DNA from: Paracoccus gahaiensis
Lineage (GTDB): Bacteria > Pseudomonadota > Alphaproteobacteria > Rhodobacterales > Rhodobacteraceae
Reading direction: 5' to 3'
Assembly (NCBI RefSeq): GCF_005048225.1
Contig: NZ_SUNI01000002.1
Location: 248,001-312,000, forward strand
Length of the DNA stretch: 64,000 nt
Both the position numbers and the translations under genes were made by a program. The notes beneath the pieces are model-generated. The model saw only the letters and a list, made by a program, of their open reading frames with translations. It was not told the DNA's origin and did not search any database. Positions 57,578 through 64,000 of this stretch are shown piece by piece (position 1 is the first letter of the stretch; each line of letters starts with the position of its first letter).

Positions 57578-57793
57578 ATGAATATGAATATGCTGTTCAA
57601 CATGTTTACCCGGCTCGTCATGCGGCGGGCGATGAACTGGGGCATCAACAAGGGCATGGGCAAGATGTCCCGCGGCAAGGGCAAGCCGCCTGCAGGCGGT
57701 CAGCCGGGCGCCGGGCAGGGCCGGGGCCAGCCGAACGGGTCCGCCGATCTGGCCCGGAAGATGCGCACGCTCAGCCGCCTGACCCGGCGCTGA
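57578..57793 (+). CDS. Small basic protein downstream of scpB
   Basis: This 71-residue protein begins MNMNMLFNMFTRLVMRRAMN and continues through a glycine- and lysine-rich part (GKGKPPAGGQPGAGQGRGQP) to a basic C-terminus (RKMRTLSRLTRR). An AAAAGG site precedes the ATG, 12 bp after scpB. The N-terminal ~30 residues could form an amphipathic, membrane-touching helix. I do not recognise a named family. Similar small genes after scpB occur in relatives, to my memory. The function is unknown. Confidence 0.65.
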   Translation: MNMNMLFNMFTRLVMRRAMNWGINKGMGKMSRGKGKPPAGGQPGAGQGRGQPNGSADLARKMRTLSRLTRR

Positions 57794-57855
57794 CTCTGCC
57801 TGTCCGAAAACTGGCGCCTCTGGCCATGACGCGCGGCCCGCGCTAGGGCTTCGCG

Positions 57856-58962
57856 ATGGACAACACCGAATTCGAGATCTTCCTGGTGGCAACGCCCGGC
57901 CTTGAGGCGCCGTTGGCCGCCGAGGCCGCAGCCTTGGGCTGGACCCCCGTCACCCAGCCCGGCGGCGTCACCATCCGGGGCGGCTGGCCGAATGTCTGGC
58001 GTGCCAATCTGATGCTGCGCGGCGCCACCCGGGTGCTGGCCCGCATCGGCGGCTTCCGCGCCATGCATCTGGCGCAGTTGGACAAGCGGGCCCGCAAGTT
58101 CCCTTGGGGGGACCTCTTGCGCCCCGACCTGCCGGTCAAGGTGGAGTCGGTCTGCCGCGCCTCGAAGATCTACCATGCCGGGGCCGCGACGCAGCGCATC
58201 GAACGCGCCATCACCGAAGAGCTGGGCGCCCCTCTGGCCGCTGACGCTCCAATCACCGTCAAGGCCCGGATCGAGGACGATCTGGTCACCTTCAGCCTGG
58301 ATACGACCGGGGACTCGCTGCACAAGCGCGGCCACAAGGAAGCCGTCGCCAAGGCCCCCATGCGCGAGACGATGGCCGCGATGTTCCTGGCCCAGATGGG
58401 CTATGACGGCAGCCAGCCGGTGCTGGACCCGATGTGCGGCTCGGGCACCTTCGTGCTGGAGGCCGCCGAGATGGCGCTTGGTCTGGCCCCGGGCCGCTCG
58501 CGCGCCTTCGCCTTCCAGCAGCTGGCGAATTATGACACCTCCGCCTTCACCCGGATGAGGGACGCGGTGACGCCCCGCGCCGCCCCCGCGCAGTTCACGG
58601 GCAGCGACCGCGACCCCGGCGCCATCCGCATGAGCCTGGCCAACGCCGCCCGCGCCGGAGTGACCGACATTACCCGCTTCGAGGCCTGCCAGATCACCGA
58701 CCTGCAGCGCCCCGAGGGCGCGCCCGGCATCGTCATCGTGAACCCGCCCTATGGCGCGCGAATCGGCGGCAAGGGTCCGCTCTTCGGCCTGCATGCGCAG
58801 ATGGGCGAGGTATTCCGGACCCGCTTCAAGGGCTGGCGGGTCGGCATCGTGACCTCCGAGGCGGGTCTGGCCAAGGCCACCGGCCTGCCGTGGCAGGCCC
58901 CGGGGCCGATCGTGGCGCATGGCGGGCTGAAGGTCCGCCTGTGGCAGACGGGCCCCCTGTGA
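57856..58962 (+). CDS. THUMP-domain class I SAM-dependent RNA methyltransferase (RlmK/L-type)
   Basis: This is a 368-residue enzyme with an N-terminal ferredoxin-like and THUMP region (residues ~1-165) and a Rossmann methyltransferase domain. Motif I is LDPMCGSGTFVLEAAEMALG, and the N6-adenine/N2-guanine catalytic motif is IVIVNPPYGARIGG. This arrangement is the RlmL/TrmN-like group that makes N2-methylguanosine in rRNA or tRNA; 23S rRNA is the usual guess. It stands downstream of scpB and the small basic gene. Confidence 0.9.
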   Translation: MDNTEFEIFLVATPGLEAPLAAEAAALGWTPVTQPGGVTIRGGWPNVWRANLMLRGATRVLARIGGFRAMHLAQLDKRARKFPWGDLLRPDLPVKVESVCRASKIYHAGAATQRIERAITEELGAPLAADAPITVKARIEDDLVTFSLDTTGDSLHKRGHKEAVAKAPMRETMAAMFLAQMGYDGSQPVLDPMCGSGTFVLEAAEMALGLAPGRSRAFAFQQLANYDTSAFTRMRDAVTPRAAPAQFTGSDRDPGAIRMSLANAARAGVTDITRFEACQITDLQRPEGAPGIVIVNPPYGARIGGKGPLFGLHAQMGEVFRTRFKGWRVGIVTSEAGLAKATGLPWQAPGPIVAHGGLKVRLWQTGPL

Positions 58963-58981
58963 CGGCCTGGGCGGTGGCCCG

Positions 58982-59314
58982 TCAGGACGTCTCGACCAGC
59001 AGGATCGCGCCCAGGGCCATCGCGACCGCCGCGATGTCGCGCCAGCCCAGATCCTCGTCGAAGACGATCACCCCCAGAAGGGTCAGCAGGATCAGCGTCG
59101 CCCCCGAATAGGTCACCGCGATCCATGTCAGCGGGTGGTGCCGGATCAGAAAGAACCAGCCGAAGGCCGACAGCGCATAAAGGGCCACCGCGACCAGAAA
59201 CAGGCCAGAGCCCATCCCCGCCACATGGATGGTCGCCGATTTGATCAGATAGTCCCCCCCGATCGTCAACGCCGTGACGACCGCCAGCAGGACAAGGCTG
59301 TTCGTAAGCACCAT
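58982..59314 (-). CDS. Four-helix SMR/EamA-like membrane protein
   Basis: This 110-residue protein has four predicted membrane segments: residues ~4-22, ~34-54, ~59-79 and ~86-106, the layout of small multidrug resistance (EmrE-like) or half-size EamA transporters. The start at 59314 (MVLTNSLVLLAVVTAL) is preferred over one 18 codons upstream that would put polar sequence before helix 1. The EmrE glutamate in helix 1 is not seen; a Lys (YLIKSAT) lies in the first loop. The substrate is unknown. Confidence 0.75.
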   Translation of the reverse strand: MVLTNSLVLLAVVTALTIGGDYLIKSATIHVAGMGSGLFLVAVALYALSAFGWFFLIRHHPLTWIAVTYSGATLILLTLLGVIVFDEDLGWRDIAAVAMALGAILLVETS

Positions 59315-59403
59315 GACCACACCATGAACCGGCAACGCGCGGATCATGCCACAATCGGGGATTCGCACAAAGCGGGACGCGCGGGGCCATCGGGCCCGGT
59401 GCC

Positions 59404-60474
59404 TCAGACGAACTGCTTGGCCAGCTTCAGGCCCTGGCCCTGATAGTTGGACCGGATCCCCTCGCCATAGAGCCGCTCGGGCCGCGCGCTCATGCGTTCA
59501 TAGACCAGCCGGCCGACGGTCTGGCCATGCTCCAGCACGAAGGGCGCCTCGTGGCAGCGTACCTCTAGGACGCCGCGCGCCCCGGCGCCGGCCTCTCCGA
59601 TCCCGAAGCCCGGGTCGAAGAACCCCGCGTAATGGACGCGGAACTCGCCCACCATCGCCAAGTAGGGGGCCATCTCGGCAGCGTAATCGGCGGGGATGGC
59701 CACCGATTCGCGGCTGACGAGGATGTAGAAGGCGCCGGGGTCCAGGATCAGCCGCCCCTGGGTCGTGCGCAGCTCGTCCCAGAACTCGGTCGAGGGATAG
59801 GCGCCGATGCGGTCCAGGTCGATCACCCCGCTATGGGGCCGCGCCCGATAGCCGACCAGATCGCCCGCAGCGGGGCGCAGGTCCACCGAGAACCCCAGAC
59901 CCTGGTCGATCAGCGCGGGCGCTCCGCCGACCAGCGGCTGCTCGGCATGCAGCGCCGTCAGCTGGGCATCCGTCAGCACCGCCTGCCCCTGCCGCAGGCG
60001 CAGCTGGTTCAGGCGCATGCCCGGGCGCACCAGGACAGAGAAGCTGCGCGGGCAGATCTCGGCATACAGGGGGCCGTCATAGCCCTCGGGCAGGCGGTCG
60101 AACTCGGTCCCGTCATCGGTGACCAGCCGCGTCAGAAGGTCCAGCCGCCCGGTCGAGGATTTCGCATTGGCCACGGCCGAGATCCCGGCGGGCAGGGTGA
60201 TCGCCTCCTGCAGCGGGATCAGGTAGACGCAGCCGCGCTCCAGCACGGCGCCGTCCGACAGGTCCATCCGGTGCATGCAGAAATCGTCCAGCCGGTCTTC
60301 GATGCGCTTGCCGCGCCCGGCCAGAAAGCTGGCACGCAGCCGCAGGGCGGTGGTCCCCAAGCGCAGGTCCAGGCTGGCGGGCTGGATCTGTTCGGGCGTG
60401 ACGGGCAGATCGGCCCGGATCGCGCCTTGGGCGATCAGGTCGCGGATCCGATGGTCGGGCAGAACGCCGTTCAT
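59404..60474 (-). CDS. dcd: 2'-deoxycytidine 5'-triphosphate deaminase (double-length form)
   Basis: This converts dCTP to dUTP to feed thymidylate synthesis. The 356-residue protein is the long alphaproteobacterial form, apparently two dUTPase-like halves: the first with IQPASLDLRLGTTALRL and SAVANAKSSTGRLDLLTRLV, the second with DPGAFYILVSRESVAIPADY and FFDPGFGIGEAGAGARGVLE. The C-terminus is GQGLKLAKQF. It has its own gene on the same strand as, and downstream of, tRNA-Pro; a terminator lies between. Confidence 0.9.
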   Translation of the reverse strand: MNGVLPDHRIRDLIAQGAIRADLPVTPEQIQPASLDLRLGTTALRLRASFLAGRGKRIEDRLDDFCMHRMDLSDGAVLERGCVYLIPLQEAITLPAGISAVANAKSSTGRLDLLTRLVTDDGTEFDRLPEGYDGPLYAEICPRSFSVLVRPGMRLNQLRLRQGQAVLTDAQLTALHAEQPLVGGAPALIDQGLGFSVDLRPAAGDLVGYRARPHSGVIDLDRIGAYPSTEFWDELRTTQGRLILDPGAFYILVSRESVAIPADYAAEMAPYLAMVGEFRVHYAGFFDPGFGIGEAGAGARGVLEVRCHEAPFVLEHGQTVGRLVYERMSARPERLYGEGIRSNYQGQGLKLAKQFV

Positions 60475-60508
60475 CCTGAACTCTCCTGCAGGGAAAGGGG
60501 GGAAAGGG

Positions 60509-60540
60509 AAACGCCCATCCCCGCAAGGGAATGGGCGTTT
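60509..60540 (-). terminator. Terminator downstream of tRNA-Pro
   Basis: AAACGCCCAT (60509-60518) pairs with ATGGGCGTTT (60531-60540), with CCC/GGG adding inner pairs. On the minus strand the stem ends in GTTTCCCTTT. It sits seven bases past the tRNA 3' end and 35 bp before dcd. Confidence 0.8.
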
Positions 60541-60546
60541 TCGGAA

Positions 60547-60624
60547 TGGTCGGGCCGGAGAGATTCGAACTCTCGGCCTTCCGTCCCCCAGACGGACGCG
60601 CTAACCAGGCTGCGCCACGGCCCG
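60547..60624 (-). tRNA. tRNA-Pro (anticodon GGG)
   Basis: On the minus strand the acceptor stem CGGGCCG (60624-60618) pairs with CGGCCCG, followed by A and an encoded CCA (60549-60547). The D-arm region GTGGCGCAGCCTGGTTAGCGC, the anticodon stem-loop TCCGT-CTGGGGG-ACGGA with anticodon GGG, and the T-arm GAGAGTTCGAATCTCTC are all present. GGG reads CCC and CCU proline codons. I see no integrase or att-like duplication beside it. Confidence 0.95.
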
Positions 60625-60632
60625 ACGAGCAC

Positions 60633-60662
60633 CCTATAGTGCGATCCGGCGGACCAGCACAA
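60633..60662 (-). promoter_or_regulatory. Promoter of tRNA-Pro
   Basis: On the minus strand TTGTGC (60662-60657) and TATAGG (60638-60633) are 18 bp apart, and the -10 box ends nine bases before the tRNA. The position fits stable-RNA transcription starting a few bases upstream of the mature 5' end. Confidence 0.55.
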
Positions 60663-60703
60663 GGGCTGCGGGGCGGAAATCGTCACCAAATCGCAATGAC
60701 CCG

Positions 60704-61249
60704 TCAGCCAAGCCGCAACATCGCCTGGCCAAGCCGCAGGGCGACCGGCCGCACCGCCGGCCAGCGCGGATCGGCGGGCGTGATCTGCTGAAGATGCCGG
60801 GTGATCTGGGTCAGCCGGACCAGCCAGGCTGTTGGTTGCGGCGCGTGGTCCAGCGGGGCAGACGGAGGCATGGGGATGGCGGATTGCCGGGGCAGATCGT
60901 CGGACATGGGCAGTCTTTCCTCGTCGGCAGGGATCGGGTCGGGCAGGGCCGCATCGCCCAAGGCTGGCGCCGCCAACTGCGCCGCCCCGCGCCGGCGCAC
61001 GCTCTCGCCCCGGTCCTGATCGATCAGCTTGCGGGCGCCCCGGATGGTCAGCCCATCATCGCGCAGTAGCGCACAGATCCCGGCGACCAGATCCAGATCG
61101 CCGGGCCGGTAATAGCGCCGCCCATCGGGTCGCTTCATCGGCTTCAGCGCCGCGAACTGGGTTTCCCAATAGCGCAGGACATGGGGTGCGACACCGATCA
61201 GGGTCGCCGCCTCGCCGATCGACCGGAATGCCTCTGCGCCCTTTGCCAT
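60704..61249 (-). CDS. MerR-family transcriptional regulator
   Basis: This 181-residue regulator has an N-terminal MerR winged helix: AFRSIGEAATLIGVAPHVLR then YWETQF and MKRPDGRRYYRPGDLDLV. There is no cysteine cluster in the C-terminal half, which is Pro/Ala-rich and ends in a basic-hydrophobic segment, so it is not a metal sensor of the usual kind. The start at 61249 lies 14 bp after the ihfA stop, and the pair ihfA-merR is a conserved arrangement in this order. The target is unknown. Confidence 0.9.
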   Translation of the reverse strand: MAKGAEAFRSIGEAATLIGVAPHVLRYWETQFAALKPMKRPDGRRYYRPGDLDLVAGICALLRDDGLTIRGARKLIDQDRGESVRRRGAAQLAAPALGDAALPDPIPADEERLPMSDDLPRQSAIPMPPSAPLDHAPQPTAWLVRLTQITRHLQQITPADPRWPAVRPVALRLGQAMLRLG

Positions 61250-61263
61250 CCGCTGCGGCGCGC

Positions 61264-61566
61264 CTACCGCTTGTTCCCGGCGGCCACGCGATCCTTCATC
61301 AGGTGCGAGGGCCGGAAGGACAGCACGCGGCGAGGCGTGATCGGCACCTCTTCCCCGGTCTTGGGATTGCGGCCGATCCGCTCGTTCTTGTCGCGCACCG
61401 AAAATGTCCCGAAGGACGAGATCTTGACCTGCTCCCCCCGGACGAGCGCGTCCGAGATATGGTCCAGCACGCTTTCGACCAGCTGCGCGGATTCGTGGCG
61501 GGACAGGCCGACATCGCGGAACACCGCTTCGGCAAGGTCCATTCGGGTCAAGGTCTTGTCGCCCAT
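61264..61566 (-). CDS. ihfA: Integration host factor alpha subunit IhfA
   Basis: IhfA is half of the DNA-bending heterodimer used in recombination, replication and transcription. It has 100 residues, beginning [20 protein letters not shown], with [20 protein letters not shown] (the beta-arm start), the intercalating proline in IGRNPKTGE and [16 protein letters not shown]. It is normally downstream of fabH; here a 584-bp interval holding a plus-strand gene separates them. Confidence 0.96.
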   Translation of the reverse strand: MGDKTLTRMDLAEAVFRDVGLSRHESAQLVESVLDHISDALVRGEQVKISSFGTFSVRDKNERIGRNPKTGEEVPITPRRVLSFRPSHLMKDRVAAGNKR

Positions 61567-61798
61567 GGTGGGTCCTCATGAATTGGAGGGAAGATGGTTC
61601 GATTTTCGCTGCCTGTCAACGAGAAGGCGGGGAAATCGTTCCCCGTCCGATACTTGTCCGTGCGAAAGGCCCCGCAATCCGCCCATCCCTGCCGCGCGGA
61701 CGGCGGGCCATCCCGGATCGGCTCGGGGCCATCCGCTCCTTTTCATTGCAGCGCCGCGCCCCCATCTAGGGATCAGCGCACAAGGACAGGAGAGCCGG

Positions 61799-62077
61799 AT
61801 GGCAGGCGGATGGGCCCGCGACGACGCGGTGAACGACCAGATCGAGATCAGCACGGCCGAGGCCATCGCCCGCGCCCGTCAGGCCGCCGCCCGGCGCACG
61901 GCCCAAGGCGACAGCGCCACGCAGTGCGCCGAATGCGACGAGCCGATCCCCGAGGCGCGCCGTCTGGCCCAGCCCGGCGTCAAGCTGTGCATGACCTGCC
62001 AGTCCGGCCATGACCACAGCCGCCGCCCGGCAGGCGGCCCGAACCGCCGCGCCAGCAAGGATGCCCTGCTGAAATAG
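61799..62077 (+). CDS. DksA/TraR C4-type zinc-finger protein
   Basis: This 92-residue protein has a C-terminal C4 zinc finger of the DksA/TraR type: CAECDEPIPEARRLAQPG and KLCMTCQS (C-x2-C ... C-x2-C). The N-terminal half has a helix (NDQIEISTAEAIARARQAAA), much shorter than the coiled coil of DksA. AGGAGAG precedes the ATG at 61799. It could act at the RNA polymerase secondary channel like TraR, but the acidic coiled-coil tip is not obvious. It lies on the opposite strand between ihfA and fabH. Confidence 0.85.
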   Translation: MAGGWARDDAVNDQIEISTAEAIARARQAAARRTAQGDSATQCAECDEPIPEARRLAQPGVKLCMTCQSGHDHSRRPAGGPNRRASKDALLK

Positions 62078-62087
62078 CCCGCCGCTT

Positions 62088-62143
62088 CATCTTGGCAAAA
62101 ATATCCCGGGGGGAGTCCGACAGGACGGGGGGCAGCGCCCCCC
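62088..62143 (+). repeat. Dispersed C/G-rich repeat, copy G
   Basis: CATCTTGGCAAAAATATCCC, GGGGGG, AGTCCGACAGGACGG and the end hairpin GGGGGGCAGCGCCCCCC. It lies between the convergent zinc-finger gene and fabH. Confidence 0.8.
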
Positions 62144-62150
62144 TGCGGCG

Positions 62151-63122
62151 CTACCAGCGCAGGACCACCGCGCCCCAGCTCAGGCCCCCGCCGATCGCCT
62201 CGGTCAGCAGCACGTCGCCGGGCGCGAAGCGTCCCTCGCCATCGGCCACGGACAGGGCCAGCGGGATGGACGCGGCAGAGGTGTTGCCGTGATCGGCGAC
62301 GGTCAGCACGACCTTGTCCAGCGGCAGGCCCATCTTCTGGGCAGTGGCGGTGATGATGCGCAGATTGGCCTGATGCGGCACCAGCCAGTCCACATCCGCG
62401 GCCGTCAGCCCGGCCCGTCCGAGGGCGGTCTGGGCGGTGCTGGCCAGTTTCTCGACCGCGTGGCGAAAGACCAGATTGCCCTGCATCCGCAGCTTGCCGA
62501 CCGTTCCCGTCGCCGAGACCCCGCCATCGACATAGAGAAGCTCGCGGTACTTTCCGTCGCTGTTCAGATCCGAGGCGAGAAGGCCGCGATCCTCGCTGGT
62601 CCCCTCGCTTTCCTGGGCTTCCAGGATGACCGCCCCGGCGCCGTCGCCGAACAGCACGCAGGTGCTGCGATCGGTCCAGTCCATGATGCGGGAAAAGGTC
62701 TCGGCGCCGATCACCAGGATGCGATCGGCCTGGCCTGCGCGAATCATCGCGTCCGCATTGGCCAGCGCGAAGACGAAGCCCGCGCAGACGGCCTGCACGT
62801 CGAAGGCGAAACCCCGCGACATGCCCAGACCCGCCTGCACGATGGTCGCGGTGGCGGGAAAGGTGAAATCGGGGGTCGAGGTCGCCAGGATGATCCCGTC
62901 GATCTGGCCGATCTCCATGCCGGCGCGCTCAAGTGCGGCGCGGGCGGCGCGGATGCCCAGATCGCTGGTCGTCTGGCCCTCGGCGGCGAAGTGGCGCCGC
63001 TCGATCCCGGTGCGCGACCGGATCCAGTCGTCCGAGGTCTCCAGCTTGTCCTCGAACCAGCTGTTCTCGACGATGCGCTCGGGCAGGTAGTGGCCGGTTC
63101 CCCGGACGATCGCACGTCGCAT
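62151..63122 (-). CDS. fabH: 3-oxoacyl-ACP synthase III FabH
   Basis: FabH starts fatty-acid synthesis by condensing acetyl-CoA with malonyl-ACP. The catalytic triad is visible: Cys in FDVQAVCAGFVFALANADAM, His in DWLVPHQANLRII and Asn in DHGNTSAASIPLALSVA. It has 323 residues. The ATG at 63122 overlaps the plsX stop (TGATG), with a GTG one codon earlier also possible. plsX-fabH forms a coupled pair that ties phospholipid and fatty-acid initiation. Confidence 0.96.
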   Translation of the reverse strand: MRRAIVRGTGHYLPERIVENSWFEDKLETSDDWIRSRTGIERRHFAAEGQTTSDLGIRAARAALERAGMEIGQIDGIILATSTPDFTFPATATIVQAGLGMSRGFAFDVQAVCAGFVFALANADAMIRAGQADRILVIGAETFSRIMDWTDRSTCVLFGDGAGAVILEAQESEGTSEDRGLLASDLNSDGKYRELLYVDGGVSATGTVGKLRMQGNLVFRHAVEKLASTAQTALGRAGLTAADVDWLVPHQANLRIITATAQKMGLPLDKVVLTVADHGNTSAASIPLALSVADGEGRFAPGDVLLTEAIGGGLSWGAVVLRW

Positions 63123-64000
63123 CACGAAGCCTCTCCTGCATCGGCCGCACCCGCCGAGGCGGCGGCGGCGCCTTGGGCCACGCGCGCGGCCAGGCGGTCC
63201 TGAAAGCCGGACTTGGCCAGCGTGAAGGCCAGCTTGATGGCCGCCGACACGCCGGTCGCATCGGCCGATCCGTGGGATTTCACGACCGTGCCGTTCAGCC
63301 CTAGGAAGATGCCGCCATTCACCCGGCGCGGGTCGATGCGTTTCTGCAGACGTTTCAGCGAGGTCATGGCCAGCACCGCCGCGAATTTCGACATGATCGA
63401 ATTCGAGAAGGCCTCCTTGAGGAAATCGCCGACCAGCTTGGCGGTCCCCTCGCCGGTCTTCAAGGCGACATTGCCGGTGAACCCGTCGGTCACGATCACA
63501 TCCACGCGGTCCGAGGGCAGATCGCCCCCCTCGACGAAGCCCACATAGGCATAGCTGCCATTGGCGGCGGCCTCGATCATCTCATGGGCCTGTTTCAGCT
63601 CGGCGCGGCCTTTGTGATCCTCGGTGCCCACGTTCAGCAGGCCGACCCGGGGCATCTCGACCCCCAGCCCGTTGCGGGCATAGGAGGCGCCCATCAGCGC
63701 ATATTGCAGCAGGTCATGCGCGTCGGCGCGGATGTCGGCGCCCACGTCCAGCATGATGTTGAACCCCTGCGGGCTGCGCGAGGGCCACAGGCAGGCGATG
63801 GCGGGACGGTTCACGCCCGGCAGCTTGCGCAGGCGCAGCATCGACAGCGCCATCAGCGCGCCGGTATTCCCGCAGGAGACGGCGACCTGCGCCTCGCCCT
63901 GCCGCACCGATTCGACGGCGGACCACATGGACGTGCCCTCGCCCTTGCGGATGATCTGGCTGGGCTTGTCATGCATGGTGACGACGCCGCCCGCATGGCG
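63122..64000 (-). CDS. plsX: Phosphate acyltransferase PlsX (5' end cut by window edge)
   Basis: PlsX makes acyl-phosphate from acyl-ACP, the first step of phospholipid synthesis in the PlsX/Y pathway. About 292 C-terminal codons are present; the reading frame continues off the right edge (RHAGGVVT precedes MHDKPSQIIRKGEGTSMWSA). Family motifs include VSCGNTGALMALSMLRLR, GFNIMLDVGADIRADAHDLL, PRVGLLNVGTEDHKGRAEL, VIVTDGFTGNVALKTGEG and GGIFLGLNGTVVKSHGSADA. The C-terminus is a short Ala-rich tail. rpmF is usually upstream in this family, beyond the edge. Confidence 0.96.
   Translation of the reverse strand, partial: RHAGGVVTMHDKPSQIIRKGEGTSMWSAVESVRQGEAQVAVSCGNTGALMALSMLRLRKLPGVNRPAIACLWPSRSPQGFNIMLDVGADIRADAHDLLQYALMGASYARNGLGVEMPRVGLLNVGTEDHKGRAELKQAHEMIEAAANGSYAYVGFVEGGDLPSDRVDVIVTDGFTGNVALKTGEGTAKLVGDFLKEAFSNSIMSKFAAVLAMTSLKRLQKRIDPRRVNGGIFLGLNGTVVKSHGSADATGVSAAIKLAFTLAKSGFQDRLAARVAQGAAAASAGAADAGEAS

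Noticed and set aside
60547..60624. tRNA-Pro as an integration site for a mobile island
   Set aside because: No integrase, no duplicated 3' tRNA end and only housekeeping genes on both sides.

Overview
This window is one 64-kb stretch of a GC-rich alphaproteobacterial chromosome, most likely Paracoccus or a close relative in the Rhodobacteraceae. The evidence is strong G/C third-position bias, a ccoNOQP operon next to uspA, fnrL and hemN, the linked genes comEC-gltX-gltA, plsX-fabH with ihfA and a MerR gene, an ornithine-lipid acyltransferase, and a class III aminotransferase very like the Paracoccus denitrificans omega-transaminase. I see no rRNA, CRISPR array, insertion sequence or prophage. 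There is one tRNA (Pro, anticodon GGG). Coding density is high and no gene-free stretch exceeds 300 bp; the longest are about 274 bp (49862-50135) and 232 bp (61567-61798), and I see no gene in either.

Layout. 1-6.7 kb: a complete minus-strand urease operon, ureD-ureA-(58-residue membrane peptide)-ureB-ureC-ureE-ureF-ureG, with most genes overlapping, followed by the start of the urea ABC transporter gene urtA, cut by the window edge. 6.7-8.7 kb: olsB and an AI-2E-family membrane protein. 8.9-12.2 kb: ndk, fabD-fabG-acpP (fabF does not follow) and a Dps ferritin. 12.2-16.8 kb: a sulfotransferase divergent from a GT14-type glycosyltransferase, then a HIT protein, an ABC-2 ATPase and two tiny zinc proteins. 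16.9-19.7 kb: polA. 19.7-28.5 kb: the oxygen-response and respiratory block hemN/fnrL, queC-queD-queE, and uspA divergent from ccoNOQP, with three FNR boxes. 28.7-33.5 kb: miaB, a stand-alone TfoX C-terminal domain, a secreted alpha/beta hydrolase, the aminotransferase and a DUF2798 protein. 33.7-39.5 kb: comEC, gltX, gltA and an SDR protein. 39.6-49.9 kb: aminopeptidase P, a metallo-beta-lactamase-fold hydrolase, recJ, glpX, a BolA protein, a J-domain protein, lnt and a DEAD-box helicase with a long basic tail. 50.1-59.3 kb: a cation/proton antiporter, argS-SPOR protein-nagZ-scpA-scpB as a tightly packed unit, a small basic protein, an rRNA methyltransferase and an SMR-like protein. 59.4-64 kb: dCTP deaminase, tRNA-Pro, a MerR regulator, ihfA, a C4 zinc-finger protein, fabH and partial plsX.

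How the genes work together. UrtA captures urea, urease hydrolyses it, and UreD/E/F/G load nickel. FnrL, sensing low oxygen through an iron-sulfur cluster, probably controls hemN (anaerobic haem synthesis), uspA and the cbb3 oxidase, because perfect or near-perfect FNR boxes lie in both divergent intervals. FabD, FabG, AcpP, FabH and PlsX supply fatty acids and phospholipid precursors. QueC/D/E make preQ0 for queuosine.

The least explained material is non-coding or small: a dispersed C/G-rich repeat family (seven copies), two hairpins at 28.6 kb with the same loop but different, compensated stems, a run of hairpins at 33.6 kb, and the small histidine-rich membrane peptide inside the urease operon. 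I did not find a clear new defence or biosynthetic system.
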